Source of the DNA: Adenanthera pavonina
Lineage: Eukaryota; Streptophyta; Magnoliopsida; Fabales; Fabaceae
Assembly (NCBI GenBank): GCA_026686845.1
Contig: JAIVEN010000008.1
Location: 15,778,501-15,842,500 of the forward strand
Direction: 5' to 3'
Length of the DNA stretch: 64,000 nucleotides
Shown here: positions 24,123 through 36,226 of the stretch, one piece after another
Layout: each line of letters starts with the position of its first letter
Position numbering within the stretch: position 1 is the first letter of the stretch
Translations under genes and position numbers: made by a program
Notes under the pieces: model-generated
The model's database searches: none
What the model was told of the DNA's origin: nothing
The model's input: only the letters and a program-made list of their open reading frames with translations

Positions 24123-25352
24123 ATAAACACAACCCTCATTACATTATCCCTAGCTTGGTCTCCGGTTGAACATGATGGCACCGCGGTGAGCTTTCCCGAG
24201 GCCATGGTGAGAGTTGAGATTTTTGCTTAAATTAGAATAATTTTGGGTGAACAGATAGAAAAGAAATGTAGGAGAACCGAAGGAGCAGTGCTAAGGTTTA
24301 AGTTTTCTGGCCATTGGGAGTGTTTTCTAGTGTCCAGGAGCTTGGATTCACATTGGTAAGTGATCCTTACTCCTCCCTCTCCATTTTCTTTAATTTAAAC
24401 TTTGGATTTTTCGGGTATAAGTTGGGATTTTCGGTTTGGACCGAAATCCACTGATTAAAATGGATAAAATGGGGTTAATGAAGTGTGTTTTAGTATTCTT
24501 GTTGCTTGGGTATGAGTTTTGAAGGCATTATGCATAATTTGAGCTTAACACTAGGTTGTTTTTGGTTGAGGCTCTTGGGAATCCAAAGTATGTGGGATTA
24601 AGTAAAGTTTGAATGATCGCTAGGAGTTTAGTAATGCATGATAGTGGTATTAGAACCTTGGGTTAGGCCTAATTGGTTGAATTGTGGAATTTGGATACTT
24701 GGGTTGTATTTTAATTAAGGATTTTATGGTATTGTAAAGGTTGTTTGGTTGTTTGGAGAAGTCAAGTAGTGAGATTGGCGTTCAAGAAAGCTTATGGAAC
24801 TTGTGTGCATGTGGTAGCGACAATTGAGGCAACCAGGTGTTTGTATTATGTGATTATTGATTATATATCGATATATATGTATATATGCATGTTTCTTTTC
24901 ATACCATGATATTGATTGTGTATGGGTGTGGTTTTTGTACATATCATGGTATGCACAACTAGTGATATATGATGATTGTATATGTTATGTATGTATGATG
25001 TTATAGCATCCACATACCATTACATGCTAGCATGTCCATACGATGTTTGTGATGATGATATATATATGTGTTTGAGGCATGTTGGCATGACATTGACATC
25101 ATCACCATATGATTGCATAGTGAAAGATTGATGATGAGGTGATGATGATGTGATAGATGATGATAATGTGATAAAGATCCCTGTCGCTAAATCCTCTCTT
25201 CGAGAGAGCCAGGCGATAGTGGACAAGATGATATGAGGAAACATCCCTGTCACTAAATCCTCTCCTTGGGAGAATTAGGTGGTAGTGGATTTGGGGATGT
25301 ACCTTCCTTAAATCACCACCAATTCAAGGTGGTCTAGCGGAAGGAGAACCAC
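24123..25352 (+). repeat. Element 1 truncated 5' LTR
   Basis: It aligns with 26433-27790 but has an internal gap of roughly 170 bp near its start, and it ends at CCACAGTC, where the integrase coding sequence abruptly begins. The TGTAACA start is degraded to ATAAACACAAC. Confidence 0.75.
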
Positions 25353-26386
25353 AGTCATGATGGGATTACCGAGGACCTTTTCAGGACACAATGTGATATG
25401 GGTAATTGTAGACAGCTTGACAAAGTCGGCCTATTTTCTTCCAATTCGGGAGACCATTTTGATGGAGAAGTTGGTCCAATTGTATGTGAATGAGATTATA
25501 CGATTGCATCGAGTCCTAATGAATATTTTGTCAGATAGAGATCCTAGGTTCACATCTCGGTTTTGGAAATCTCTTCAGAAGGCCATGAGGATAAAGTTGA
25601 GTTTCAAAACTACTTATCACCCTCAATCTGATGGGCAGACTGAAAGGACGATTCAGACTCTATAGGACATGCTTTAGACATATGTTCTGGAGAACAAAGG
25701 CAATTAGGATCAATATTTGTTGTTGGTTGAATTTGCCTACAATAATAGCTACCACTCAAGTTTGCAAATGGCTCCATATGAAGCATTATATGGTCAAAAG
25801 TGCAGATTACCATCATGTTTAGTTGAACTTAATGAGCAGAGTCTTTTGGGTCTAGATATTGTGGACCAAACCTCTCAACAGATAGAGAGTATTTAACAAA
25901 AGCTTCTGACCGCTTAGAGTCGACAGAAAAGTTATGCAGATAGAAGGAGGAGACCATTGAAATTTAATGCTAAAGACTATGTTTTTGAAGGTTATTCCTA
26001 CTACAGGTGTTGGGAGATCAATTGGAGCGAATAAGCTCTCTCTGCAGTATATGGGTTCATATTAGATTTTGGAACGAATTGGGCCAGTAGCGTATCTAGT
26101 GGCACTACCGCCTAATCTTGTTGGATTGCACGATGTTTTCCCTATGTCTCAACTCAAGAAGTATCATCTAGATCCGTCTCATATAATTGATGATGAGGAA
26201 GTTCAAGTGCGAGAGAATCTAACTTTTAAGGTCGTGTCCTTGTAGATTCTTGATGTAAAGGAGAAGCAATTAAGAAATAAGACCATTAAGTTAATAAAGG
26301 TACTATGGAGCGACTTGACATCCAATGATGTCACATGGGAGATGAAAAAATCCATGCAAAGGAGGTATCCAGAGATTTTTGCTTGA
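25353..26386 (+). pseudogene. Element 1 integrase and chromodomain remnant
   Basis: It is part of a gypsy pol. Readable motifs are MGLPRTFSGHNVIWVIVDSL, NILSDRDPRFTSRFW (second catalytic Asp region), HPQSDGQTERTIQTL (catalytic Glu), EFAYNNSYHSSLQMAPYEAL and the chromodomain-like RNKTIKLIKVLWSD and DVTWEMKKSMQRRYPEIF. Several in-frame stops are present. The first catalytic Asp is lost with the upstream deletion. It keeps NEIIRLHRVLMNILSDRD, which is shortened in element 2. Confidence 0.85.
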
Positions 26387-26432
26387 GGTAAGATTAAAAT
26401 TTTGAGGATGAAATTTTCATAAGGAAGGGAGA

Positions 26433-28459
26433 TGTAACAACTCTCATTACATTATCCATAACTTAGACCTTGGCCAATCAAGTGTCATTACCATTGTGTG
26501 TAGTACCTAAGGAAACAGGACGGAGGAAGAAGCAATGTGGAGAAGACAAGAGCTCCATGCCATAGTGAGCAGCAGGGCCACCACGGCAAGAGTGAGATCT
26601 AGTGGGATTTTCTTGCTGAACATGGTGGCGCTGCAACGAGCTTTCCCGACGCCGTGATGAAAGTCAGGATTTTTGCTTAAATTAGAATCATTTCAAACAA
26701 ACAAATGGAAAACAAACGGAGGAGAACCGAGGGAGCAGTGCTAAGGTTTAAGTTTTCCAGCTATTGGGAGTGTTTTCCAGTGTCCAGGAGCTTGGATTCA
26801 CATTGGTAAGTGATCCTTACTCCTCCCTCTCCATTTTCTTTAGTTTAAACTTTGGATTTTTCGGGAATAAGTTGGGATTTTTGGTTTGGACCAAAATTCA
26901 CTGATTAAAATGGATAAAATGGGGTTAATGAAGTGTGTTTTGGTATTCTTGTTGCTTGGGTATGAGTTTTGAAGGGATTATGCATGATTTGAGCTTAACC
27001 TTATGTTGTTTTCTGTTGAGGCTCTTGGAAATCCGAAGTATGTGGGATTGAGTAGAGTTTGAATGATCGCTAGGAGTTTAGTAATGCATGATAGTGGCAT
27101 TGGAACCTTGGGTTAGGCCTAATTGGTTGAATTGTGGAATTTGTATATTTGGGTTGTATGGTAATTAAGGATTTTATGGTATTGTAAAGGTTATTTGGTT
27201 GTTTGGAGAAGTCAAGTCGTGGGATTGGCATTCAAGAAAGCTTGTGGAACTTGTGTGCACGTGGTAGCAACAATTGAGGTAACCGGGTGTTTGTATTATG
27301 TGATTATTGATTATATATCGATATATATGTATATATGCATGTTTCTTTTCATACCATAATATTGATTGTGTATAGGTGTGGTTTTTATACATATCATGGT
27401 ATGCACGGCTAGTGATATATGATGATTGTATATGTTACGTATGTATGATGTTGTAGCATCCACATACCATTATATGCTAGCATGTCCATACGATGTTTGT
27501 GATGATGATATATATATGTGTTTGAGGCATGTTGGCATGACATTGGCATCATCACCATATGATTGCATAGTGAAAGATTGATGATGAGGTGATGATAATG
27601 TGATAAAGATCCCTGTCGCTAAATCCTCTCTTCAGGAGAGTCAGGTAATAGTGGACAAGATGATATAAGGAAACATACCTGTCACTAAATCCTCTCCTTG
27701 GGAGAGCTAGGTGGTAGTGGATTTGGGGATGTACCTTCCCTAATTCACCACCAATTCGAGGTGGTCCAGGGGAAAGAAGACCATAGTCTGAACTTTAATG
27801 TAACCATTAGCCAGGTTACATTAGGGTAAGGTGAGCTTGGTGATGTCCTGGAATCAATCTTCACCGACTGTTGGAAGGGAATCATATATTGAAATGTCTT
27901 GTGATGAATACTGCTCAAGGTTCTAGCGGTGTATGAGGAAGAACATGCATACTATTCATTAGCATTACATACACCATGTGCACAATTGTGTGGAAATATA
28001 TATATATATATATATTGTGTGTGGTTATTCCCAGTTACTGACACTTTGTCTTACACCCATTTCCCATGAACTAACATTTCAGGCAAAGGTTTTGGCACTA
28101 GTCCTGAGAAAGCAACGGAGTTGCATACCGAACGTGGGAATATCTAAGTCTGCGTAGTATTTGTGTTGTTTAAGTATGTTGTACTAAGTAGGATAGGATG
28201 TTTGTAATGGGTGTATGAATTTGACAAGGTTTGATATGGATGGTGTTATATGTATATTTATGTATGGTGAATGAATGTGATGAGTATGATGTAATGTGAT
28301 GCATGTAGGGTTTTAAATGTTAGGGTGTCAATATGGTAGTGTGTGTGAGCCCAGAATGGATTTGGGCCATGTTAGAGTGTTTTGGGGCGAGTAGTCTATT
28401 ATATTGAATTGGTATTCAAGGGGGTCAAATCTCAGAGATATGGTTCCTTTGAGGTGAAA
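26433..28459 (+). repeat. Element 1 3' LTR, first part
   Basis: It starts TGTAACAACTCTCATTAC after a polypurine tract and is about 2.0 kb. It contains the GATGAT-rich segment and a (TA)n run near 28005. It ends with TGAAA (28455-28459), the target site duplicated when element 2 inserted. The remainder is at 43877-44432. Confidence 0.88.
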
Positions 28460-30938
28460 TGCAACACCCCTCATGATATCTTTCTTAGCATTGTGTTCAT
28501 GACTGGAGGAAAATGGGACGGAGGAAGGTTCAAGTGGAGTCTGAAAGAGCTCTACACCGCAGCTTGAAGCAGAGCTGCCCCAGCAAGAGCATGTCCAGTG
28601 GCTCCTTCTGGCAGAAAACTGCTGGAGCCACGGCGAGGATCAGGAATTTTGTTTAAATCCAGATCATTTCGGATGATCAGAGAGAAAGAAAATGCAGATA
28701 AACCGAAGGAGCTCTGTTAGGGTTCATGTTTTCCAGCCATTGAGAGTGATTTTTGGACCTTAAAAGCTTGGATTCAAGTTGGTAAGTGATTTCTACTCCT
28801 CCCTCTCTATTTTCTTCGGTTGAAGTTTAAGGTTTTGAGGTTGGATCTTCGATTCTGGCCGAAATCCACCGATTTAAATGGATAAAATGAGGTTAATGAA
28901 GTGTGTTTTGGTATTCTTGTTGCTTGGGTGTGAGTTTTGAAGGATTATATGTGTTTAGAGCTTAACCCTATGTTGTTCTTGGTTAGGGCTTTTGGGAATC
29001 TGAAGTATATATGTTTGAGTAGTGTTTGAATGGTCTCTAAGAGTTTAATGATGCATGAAAGGGGTGTTGGAACCTTGTGTTAGACCTAAAGTGGTTGAAT
29101 TGTGATGTTTAAGTATTGGTATATTATGTTAATTGAAGAATGGTTTTATTGTGAAGGTTGTTTGGTTATTGGTATGTTGGGGTTAATTAAGGTATTATGG
29201 TGTTGTTAAGGTTGTTTGCTACTCGGAGAAGGCTGGTCGTAGGATTGGCGTTCAAGGAAGCTTGTGGAACTCGTGTGAGCGTGATATTGATAACCTGAGG
29301 TAACCGAGTGTTTGTTTGTATGGTATTCTATGATATTATGTATATTTGTATATATATATGCATGTTTCTTTCATACCACGATATTGATGTGTTTATGTGT
29401 ACTGTTTTCTATATATCATGGTATGCACACAGCTAGATAATGATTGCGATGACTATGATGATTGTGATAATGATTATGAGGATGATATTGACATGACATG
29501 ACATGATGCATATATGACATTGTGATATAATGATGATGACTATATGATGATACATGAGCATCACCACATGACATTGTGAGATTGTGATATATGGTGGATT
29601 GGGTGGTGATGATGATATATGTTAGGGAGGATAAGGATGGAATATATATATATGTTAGAGAGGAAAAGGATAAGATCCCTGCGGCTAAATCACCTCCTAT
29701 GACCAGGAGGGGAAAGGTGCGCAGTGGACTACACCTTCCCTAAATTACTGCCAATTGGTGGTGGGAAAGGAAAAGGAGAGCCACGGTCCAAATATTAGTG
29801 TTACCTTTGGCCGGGTGCACTAATGGGAGGTGAGCTTGGTGATATCCTAGAATCAGTCTTCACCAACTGTTAGAAGGGAATTACCTATATGAAATGTCTT
29901 GTTATAACGATAGCCCATGGTTCTAGCTGTGCGAGGAAGACATGCATACCATTCATTTCACATTACATTCATGAGTTGCATGAGATATATGTATGTGTGT
30001 GTGTGTGGTTGTCTCGGTTACTGAGACATTATCTCACACCCTTCTCCCATGAATTAACCTTTCAGGTGACGGTTCTAGCACTAGTCCCTAGAAGCAGAGG
30101 GAGTAGCTATGTACGTGGGAATAGTCTATGTAGTATTTGTAATATTGGATAATGTATCTTGTGCCAAGTATGATAGAATGATTTATAATGGATGTATAAC
30201 ATTGGTAAGGATTGTTATGGATGGATGTATGATTATATGTGGAAAAGGTGTTGTTTGTGATATGTATATGTTATGTATGATGAAAGTTGGAATTGGGTCT
30301 GATTTGTGTGTTTTAGGGCCTGTAGCCCATTTATCAAGTTGGGGTCTCAAGGGGTCAAATCTAAGAGGAGTGGTTCTTTTGGGGTGAAACCTCTTTGGAC
30401 AAGTTGGTTTAGGGGTTTTGGACTTGTATGAATGGTCTTTGAGTGACCAGTTGCCTTTGGTGGCAATTGGAGGTGGTTAGTGGTGAGTTTTGGTTAATAA
30501 GTGGACAAAACTGTGTCAAGGGTCTAGAATCTCCATACGAATTTGGATTGAGGTGAAAATGGTGTCTATGGATAGATTGGGACTAAATTGACTTGTAGGA
30601 GTTGGAATCAAGTCAATCAGAGGTCGAAGCATAAAGTTATGCGCGTCGGAAGTTCGCCCCGGAGTTTGGAAGTTGCTGATATGAAATATTACTATGGGCC
30701 GCCGCGGCTCCAAGGTCCAAGCTGCAGCGCCAGTGAAGATAAAAGCGATGTTGAAACAGGGGAGGTTGGAGCTATGGCAGTACTGTAGTGGTCACAGCCC
30801 CAGTCCATTTTCTGGCATTTTGAGTTCATTTCGCTGTTTCGAAGATTTGGGAAGTTGTTTTGAGATGTCGGGGTTGTGTTTGGTTGAATTTTGAAGTTTT
30901 TGGTCTAGTCTGGAGGTATCAGGAGATAGGTTGTTACA
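28460..30938 (+). repeat. Element 2 5' LTR, 2479 bp
   Basis: It runs from TGCAACACCCCTCATGATAT to TTGTTACA. It contains GTAAGTGATTTCTACTCCTC, a GATGAT-rich repeat zone (about 29440-29620), a (TG)n run near 29993-30006 and a CAGGAGG/GCTAAATC segment. The uninterrupted sequence GGTCTAGTCTGGAGG (about 30901-30916) is the empty-site equivalent of the CACTA insertion in the 3' LTR. Confidence 0.9.
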
Positions 30939-31436
30939 TTTTGATATCAGAGCCCGGCCTTTCTAAGTACGGTATGGTTCGAGGACGAACCACATGGAAG
31001 TTGGTGGGCATGTGACATCCGGGCACTAATAAGGGCGGGGAGTGATTGCCGATGCAAGAAAGGGGGTGTGAGATAAAAAGTGATGAGGCACAGATAAGGA
31101 ATGGCTCCTGGCAAGCTTTTGAGCGAGAGGGGCATATGAATGAATTGAATATAGACTGGAACAAGAAGGATCTAGAGACTGTATAGGTATAGGACTATAC
31201 GGTTAAGGATAGCTTAGAGAAATTGATAGGCACTGCCTATACCAATAAGGTGCGCTTACCTTTTCGGTAGCCTATCCCTTAAGAACTTCTCAATTAAGCG
31301 TGCTTGACTTGGAGCAATTCTGGGATGGGTGACCTCCTGGGAAAGAGGTGTGTGAGTGAGGGTAAAGCACACCGAAATAGCTTGTGTGTGTTTGTGGGGA
31401 CAGTCATCAATCCCAAAGAAGCGGTTGGACGTTACA
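30939..31436 (+). mobile_element. Cassandra-type internal segment plus LTR, embedded in element 2
   Basis: The first part (30939-31010) starts TTTTGATATCAGAGCC, a tRNA-Met primer-site variant, includes a perfect hairpin TGGTTCG-AGGA-CGAACCA (30975-30992), and ends in a purine-rich GGAAGTTGGTGGGCA. A complete 426-bp LTR follows (31011-31436), TGTGACATCCGGGCAC to GGACGTTACA, alignable with the solo LTR at 12956-13385. The LTR contains a 5S-like segment (about 31281-31353) with TTAAGCGTGCTTG (31294-31306) and GATGGGTGACCTCCTGGG (31324-31341). The Cassandra 5' LTR is absent and the gypsy 5' LTR takes its place. The bases flanking the Cassandra LTR (gggca and attgg) do not match, so it is not a simple insertion. 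Confidence 0.82.
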
Positions 31437-31438
31437 AT

Positions 31439-31450
31439 TGGTATCAGAGC
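31439..31450 (+). other. Primer-binding site (tRNA-iMet type)
   Basis: TGGTATCAGAGC lies two bases after the Cassandra LTR end and about 130 bp before gag. A second, one-mismatch version (TGATATCAGAGC, 30942-30953) follows the gypsy 5' LTR. Confidence 0.8.
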
Positions 31451-31580
31451 ACTGGTTTTGGGCCATTGTTTCTGCTTGAAGTACTACTTGGCATAATTTT
31501 AAATACATAAACTATATTCCCACTGTAATGCTAGTCCAGAACCATATAATTGAGTGTGTTGTTGTCTGTGTGTGGGAAGA

Positions 31581-32800
31581 ATGTCTCGAAGAGGAAAACT
31601 GAGTAATAGTGATCTCATGAGGCAGATGCATGAGATACTGACTGGCCTAAATAATTAGGTGAACACTTAGGGGGAAACTTTGAACAGGTTGCAAGAGCAA
31701 ATGGATAGGTAAGAGCAGGATGAAGTGAATGAAGAGGTCGGCATGTTTGTGGATTTGAATGCAGGAGAGGATGAGAATGTAGTGAAGCAAGAAAGAGCCC
31801 CAAGAGTTGGAAGAAGGGGTATCTTTTCACAGTTGAAGGACTTTTGGAAGTTCAATCCTCCGGTTTTCGAAGGTACCATGGATGTTTCACAGGCTGAAGA
31901 TTGGATATAGCAATTGGAGAACATCTTCAATGTGATGGACTGCACCTCAGAGCAAAGGATGCAATTGGCGGCATTTAAGCTTGAAAAGAAGGCCAAGAGG
32001 TGGTGGAGGAGCGTTCTCCCGAGTGTTGAAGCGATGAATCCTCTTATGACTTGGGATCAGTTTAAGGAACAGTTCTTTGCATACTACATCCCTCCAGCCT
32101 TAATGATACAGAAGGAGGCCGAGTTCCTAACTTTTCAACAAGGGAATCTGTCAACGAATGACTATATTAATCAATTGTTTGACTTGGCCAAATATTCCAC
32201 TTATCTGAATAATTACCCTGATGATAGATGGATGGCTCAAAGGCTGTTTGACGGAGCCCGTCCAGAGATAAAGGAGCGGCTATCTGTGGTGGAGTTTGTG
32301 TCCTTTGAGGACTTATGTGCAAAGATTCGTGCCCAATACAAATGAATGAAGGAGGCCGAGGAGCATAGAAGGAATTCCATGATTCAGGCCTTTTCTTACC
32401 TAGGACCTACAGGAGAAATCAGTAAAGGAAGTGGTTCAGGTAGTGGTAGCAGCAGTGGCAGTATAGGTTTTAGTAGAGGAATAGATCATCATAATCGAGG
32501 CCACCATGGCAGAGGTAGAGGCAGGTTTGGCAGAGATTAGTCCAACAGAGGCCGGTTTGGCAGAGGACCCTTTTATCGAGGAGGCTTTGAATTGGGGAGT
32601 TCTAGTCAAAGTGAGTATGCAGGAAGGGACTCCACTCCATCGTAGTACAATTCAAGTAGTGCATCAAATCCGTGCACATAATCTGGGTTTAGCCATGGTG
32701 ACCGTCCGTCCTTGATTTGTTATAATTATGGGAGACCAGGTCATATGTCGCGGAATTGTTGGGAGGCAAGGCATGATGAAGCGATGAGGAGGCCTACGAT
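31581..32800 (+). pseudogene. Element 2 gag (with degraded zinc knuckle)
   Basis: It starts MSRRGKLSNSDLMRQ. A retrotransposon gag domain follows: FWKFNPPVFEG, AFKLEKKAKRWWRSV, FFAYYIPPALMIQKEAEFL, LFDGARPEIKERLS. Then come a Gly/Arg/Ser linker and a zinc knuckle reading CYNYGRPGHMSRNC (32715-32756). The family consensus CX2CX4HX4C has lost its second cysteine to tyrosine. In-frame stops lie after the DWI of AEDWI (31908) and after YK (32343), with others near 31656-31710. The frame is otherwise continuous with pol. Confidence 0.85.
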
Positions 32801-35800
32801 GCCTGGACAAGTCTTTGCCATCACCCGACAAGAAGTGGATGTAGTGCCTAATCTGATTAGAGGTAAACTTAAACTCAATGGTTACTATATTCATGTTTTG
32901 TTTGACTCAGGTGCATCACATTCCTTCATTTCTTTTGATTGTGCTTGGAGATTAGGTATTATGGCAATGTGGTTACCTTTTGAGTTCACAGTGTCTACAC
33001 CCACGGGAGTTTCATTAAGAACTACTCAAGCTTGTTTGAATTGTGTGGTTGGTTTTGAATGTCGAAGCACCACCCTAGATCTAATCTGTTTGCCATTGCA
33101 AGAGATTGATGTGATAATTGGGATGGATTGGTTGGAGGCGAATAATGCCATTCTCAACTATGCTCAGAAGACTGTGTCCTTGCCTATGAATATCCCTAGC
33201 GTTGAAAGGGATGAGAATGTTTGTTTGTCCTTTGCTCAAGTTGACAGGTATCTAAAGAAAGGATGTCAAGGGTTTCTGGTTTTCTTTTCTGTGAACGTGG
33301 ATATGGAAGGGAGTGTAGGAAGATATCCGGTTGTGAATGAATTCCCTGATATATTTCCAAAGGAGATTATTGGTTTGCCGCCAGCACGAGAACTGGAGTT
33401 TTTCATTGATTTGGTGCCCAGGACAAGTCCTGTTTCGAAGGCTCCATATCAAATGGCACCGTCTAAATTGAAGGAACTGAAGAAGTAGATTGAGGATTTG
33501 TTGAAATGAGGTTTTATCAGACCTAGTGTCTCGCCTTAGGGAGCTCCAGTGTTGTTTGTCAAGAAGAATGATGGTACCCTCAGATTGTGTATTGATTACA
33601 GGCAGCTGAACCGAGTGATGATCAAGAATAAATATCCTATACCTAGGATTGAAGACTTGATTGATCAGTTGACAGGTGCCTCCGTATTCTCTAAAATTGA
33701 TTTGAGGTCGGGATACCATCAATTACGAGTGCGTGCTAAGGATATGTCTAAAACGGCTTTTCGAACTAGATATTGTCATTATGAGTTTCTTGTGATGCCA
33801 TTCGAGTTGACCAATGCCCTGACAATCTTCATGGATTATATGAACAGGGTGTTTCAGCCGTATTTGGATAAATTTGTGGTAGTTTTTATTGATGACATCA
33901 TGATATACTCCAAGAGCGAAAAAGAGCATACCTCTATCTTCGGATTGTGTTGCAAGTATTGTGGAATTACCAACTGTATACTAAGCTCAGTAAGTGTGAG
34001 TTTTGGCTACGGTAGGTGATATTTCTGGGTCATGTGATTTCTGCAAAAGGAGTGGCAGTAGATCCTAGTAAAGTTGTAGCAGTGTTGAATCGGGAGAGAC
34101 TGCGATCGGTGACTAAAATTCAGAGTTTTCTAGGATTGGTCAAATACTACCGAAGGTTCATTAAGGGATTCTCTCTGCTTGTTATGTCATTGACTAGACT
34201 CACCCATAAGGATCGATCTTTCATTTGGGATGACAAGTATGAGAGAGCATTCCAAGAGCTAAAGGTTTGTCCACCCCGATGCTCATTATCCCTAACCCAT
34301 CAGAGCCATTCACAATTTATACGGACACCTCTAAGAAGGGTCTAGGGTGTGTATTGATGCAACAAGGTAGAGTTGTGGCATATGCTTCAAGGCAGTTGAG
34401 GCCACATGAGGAGAATTATCCTACTCACAACCTTGAGCTAGCGGCTGTAGTGTTTGCCTTGAAATTATGGAGGCATTATCTCTATGCATTCAGTTTGAGG
34501 TATTCAATGATCACACGAGTTTAAAGTATTTGTTTGATCACAAAGAGCTGAACATAAGGCAAAGGCGTTGGGTTGAGTTCCTTGTGGACTATGAGTTTGC
34601 TTTGAAGTATTATCCTGGGAAAGCCAACGTTGTGGCAGATACATTGAGTAGAAAGTCAATCCATATGGCCACAATGATGATAAGAGAGCAACAGTTACTG
34701 GAAAGCCTGAGAGATATGAAGTTATCTATTAGTGTCCATCCTGGAGTACTAGTAATAAGTTACATCAGTGTATCAAGCGATTTATTGAGGAACATTTGCT
34801 ATGCTCAGATAAAAGATGACTATCTTTTGGGCATTCGGGAACAAATTGAAATGGCGGAGACCCAAGACTTCGATATTTTGGAGGATGGTATCATTCGGTA
34901 TTGGGGTCGAATTTGTGTACAAAATGTTGTGGGGTTGCGAAAAATCATACTGGAAGAAGCTCATAAGAGCAGGTACACTATTCACCCAGGTACTACTAAG
35001 ATATACTAAGATTTGAAGCATGGTTATTGGTAGTCAGGAATGAAAAAAGACATTACAGAGTTTGTGGCAAGATGTCTAATCTATTAGAAGGTAAAGATTG
35101 AGCACCAATTGTCTGCTAGTACATTGCAATCTTTGGAGATCCCGGAGTGGAAATGGAATGGCGTTTCTATGGATTTTGTAATGGGATTACCGAGGACCTC
35201 TTCAGAACACAATAGAATATGGGTCATTGTGGATATGTTAATGAATTTGGCCTATTTTCTTCCAATTCGGGAGACTATTTCAATGGAGAAGTTGGCCCAG
35301 TTGTACGTAAATGAGATTGTGTCGGACAGAGATCCTAGGTTTACATCCAGATTTTAAAAATCTCTTCAAAAGGCCATGGGTACGAAATTGAGTTTCAGTA
35401 CTGCTTATCACCCTCAATCTGATGGCCAGACTGAAAGGACTATTCAAACTCTGGAGGACATGCTGCGGGCATGTGTTCTAGAGAACAAAGGTAATTGGGA
35501 TCAGTTTCTACCATTGGCTGAGTTTGCCTACAACAACAATTTCCACTCGAGTTTACAAATGGCTCCGTATAAAGCGTTGTATGGCAGAAAGTGTAGGTCG
35601 CCATTGTGTTGGGTCACACTTGGTGAAAGGAGTCTTTTGGGCCCAGATATTGTGGATCAAACCTCTCGGCAAATAAAAAGTATTCGTCATAAGCTTCTTA
35701 CTGCTCAAAGTCGATAGAAGAGTTATGCGGACCGAAGGAGGAGACCATTGGAATTTGATATGGGAGATCATGTGTTTTTGAAGGTCACTCCTATTATTGG

Positions 35801-36179
35801 TGTTGGAAGATGGATTCGAGCCAAGAAGCTCATTCCGCGGTATATGGGTCCCTACCAAATTCTGGAGTGAATTGGGCCAGTAACATATCCAGTGGCTCTA
35901 CCACCTAATCTTGCTGGATTGTATAATGTTTTCCACGTGTCTCAACTCAAGAAGTATCATCTGGATTCATCTCATGTAATTGACGATGATGTAATTCAAG
36001 TGCGGGAGGATCTGACTTTTTTGGTCACGCTGTTACAAATTCTTGACGTAAAGGAGAAGTAGGTGAGAAATAAGACCATTAAGCTTATAACAGTCCTGTG
36101 GAGTGGATTGGCATCAAATGATGTCACGTGGGAGACTAAAGAATCCATGAGCAGGAAGTATCCAGAGATCTTTGTTTGA
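32801..36179 (+). pseudogene. Element 2 pol: protease, RT, RNase H, integrase, chromodomain
   Basis: The protease has LFDSGASHSFIS (DSG at 32904-32912). RT has LCIDYRQLNRVMIKNKYPIP, FSKIDLRSGYHQLRV and the catalytic FIDDI (Asp pair 33891-33896). A frameshift follows near 33932. RNase H has YTDTSKKGLGCVLMQQG, NYPTHNLELAAVVFALK and YPGKANVVADTLSRK, with further frameshifts between 34260 and 34470. The integrase zinc finger is damaged (second Cys lost, then a stop, near 35080). The integrase core has Asp in SMDFVMG (35172), Asp in SDRDPRF (35325) and Glu in DGQTERTIQ (35433). About 12 residues are deleted before SDRDPRF relative to element 1. The chromodomain-like end has RNKTIKLITVLWSG and VTWETKESMSRKYPEIF. 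Confidence 0.9.
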
Positions 36180-36226
36180 GGTAAGAGTTGAAATTTCGGG
36201 GATGAAACTTTATAAGGAGGGGAAAG

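Noticed and set aside
29889..30387. Conserved ORFs in the LTR (29889-30152 and 30109-30387, repeated at 37628-38192)
   Set aside because: Conservation follows from LTR identity. Frames differ between copies and no known domain is seen.
31281..31353. Genuine 5S rRNA gene
   Set aside because: Only the 3' half resembles 5S, the 5' half is missing or diverged, and the segment lies within a TG...CA LTR matched elsewhere, so it is a Cassandra feature.
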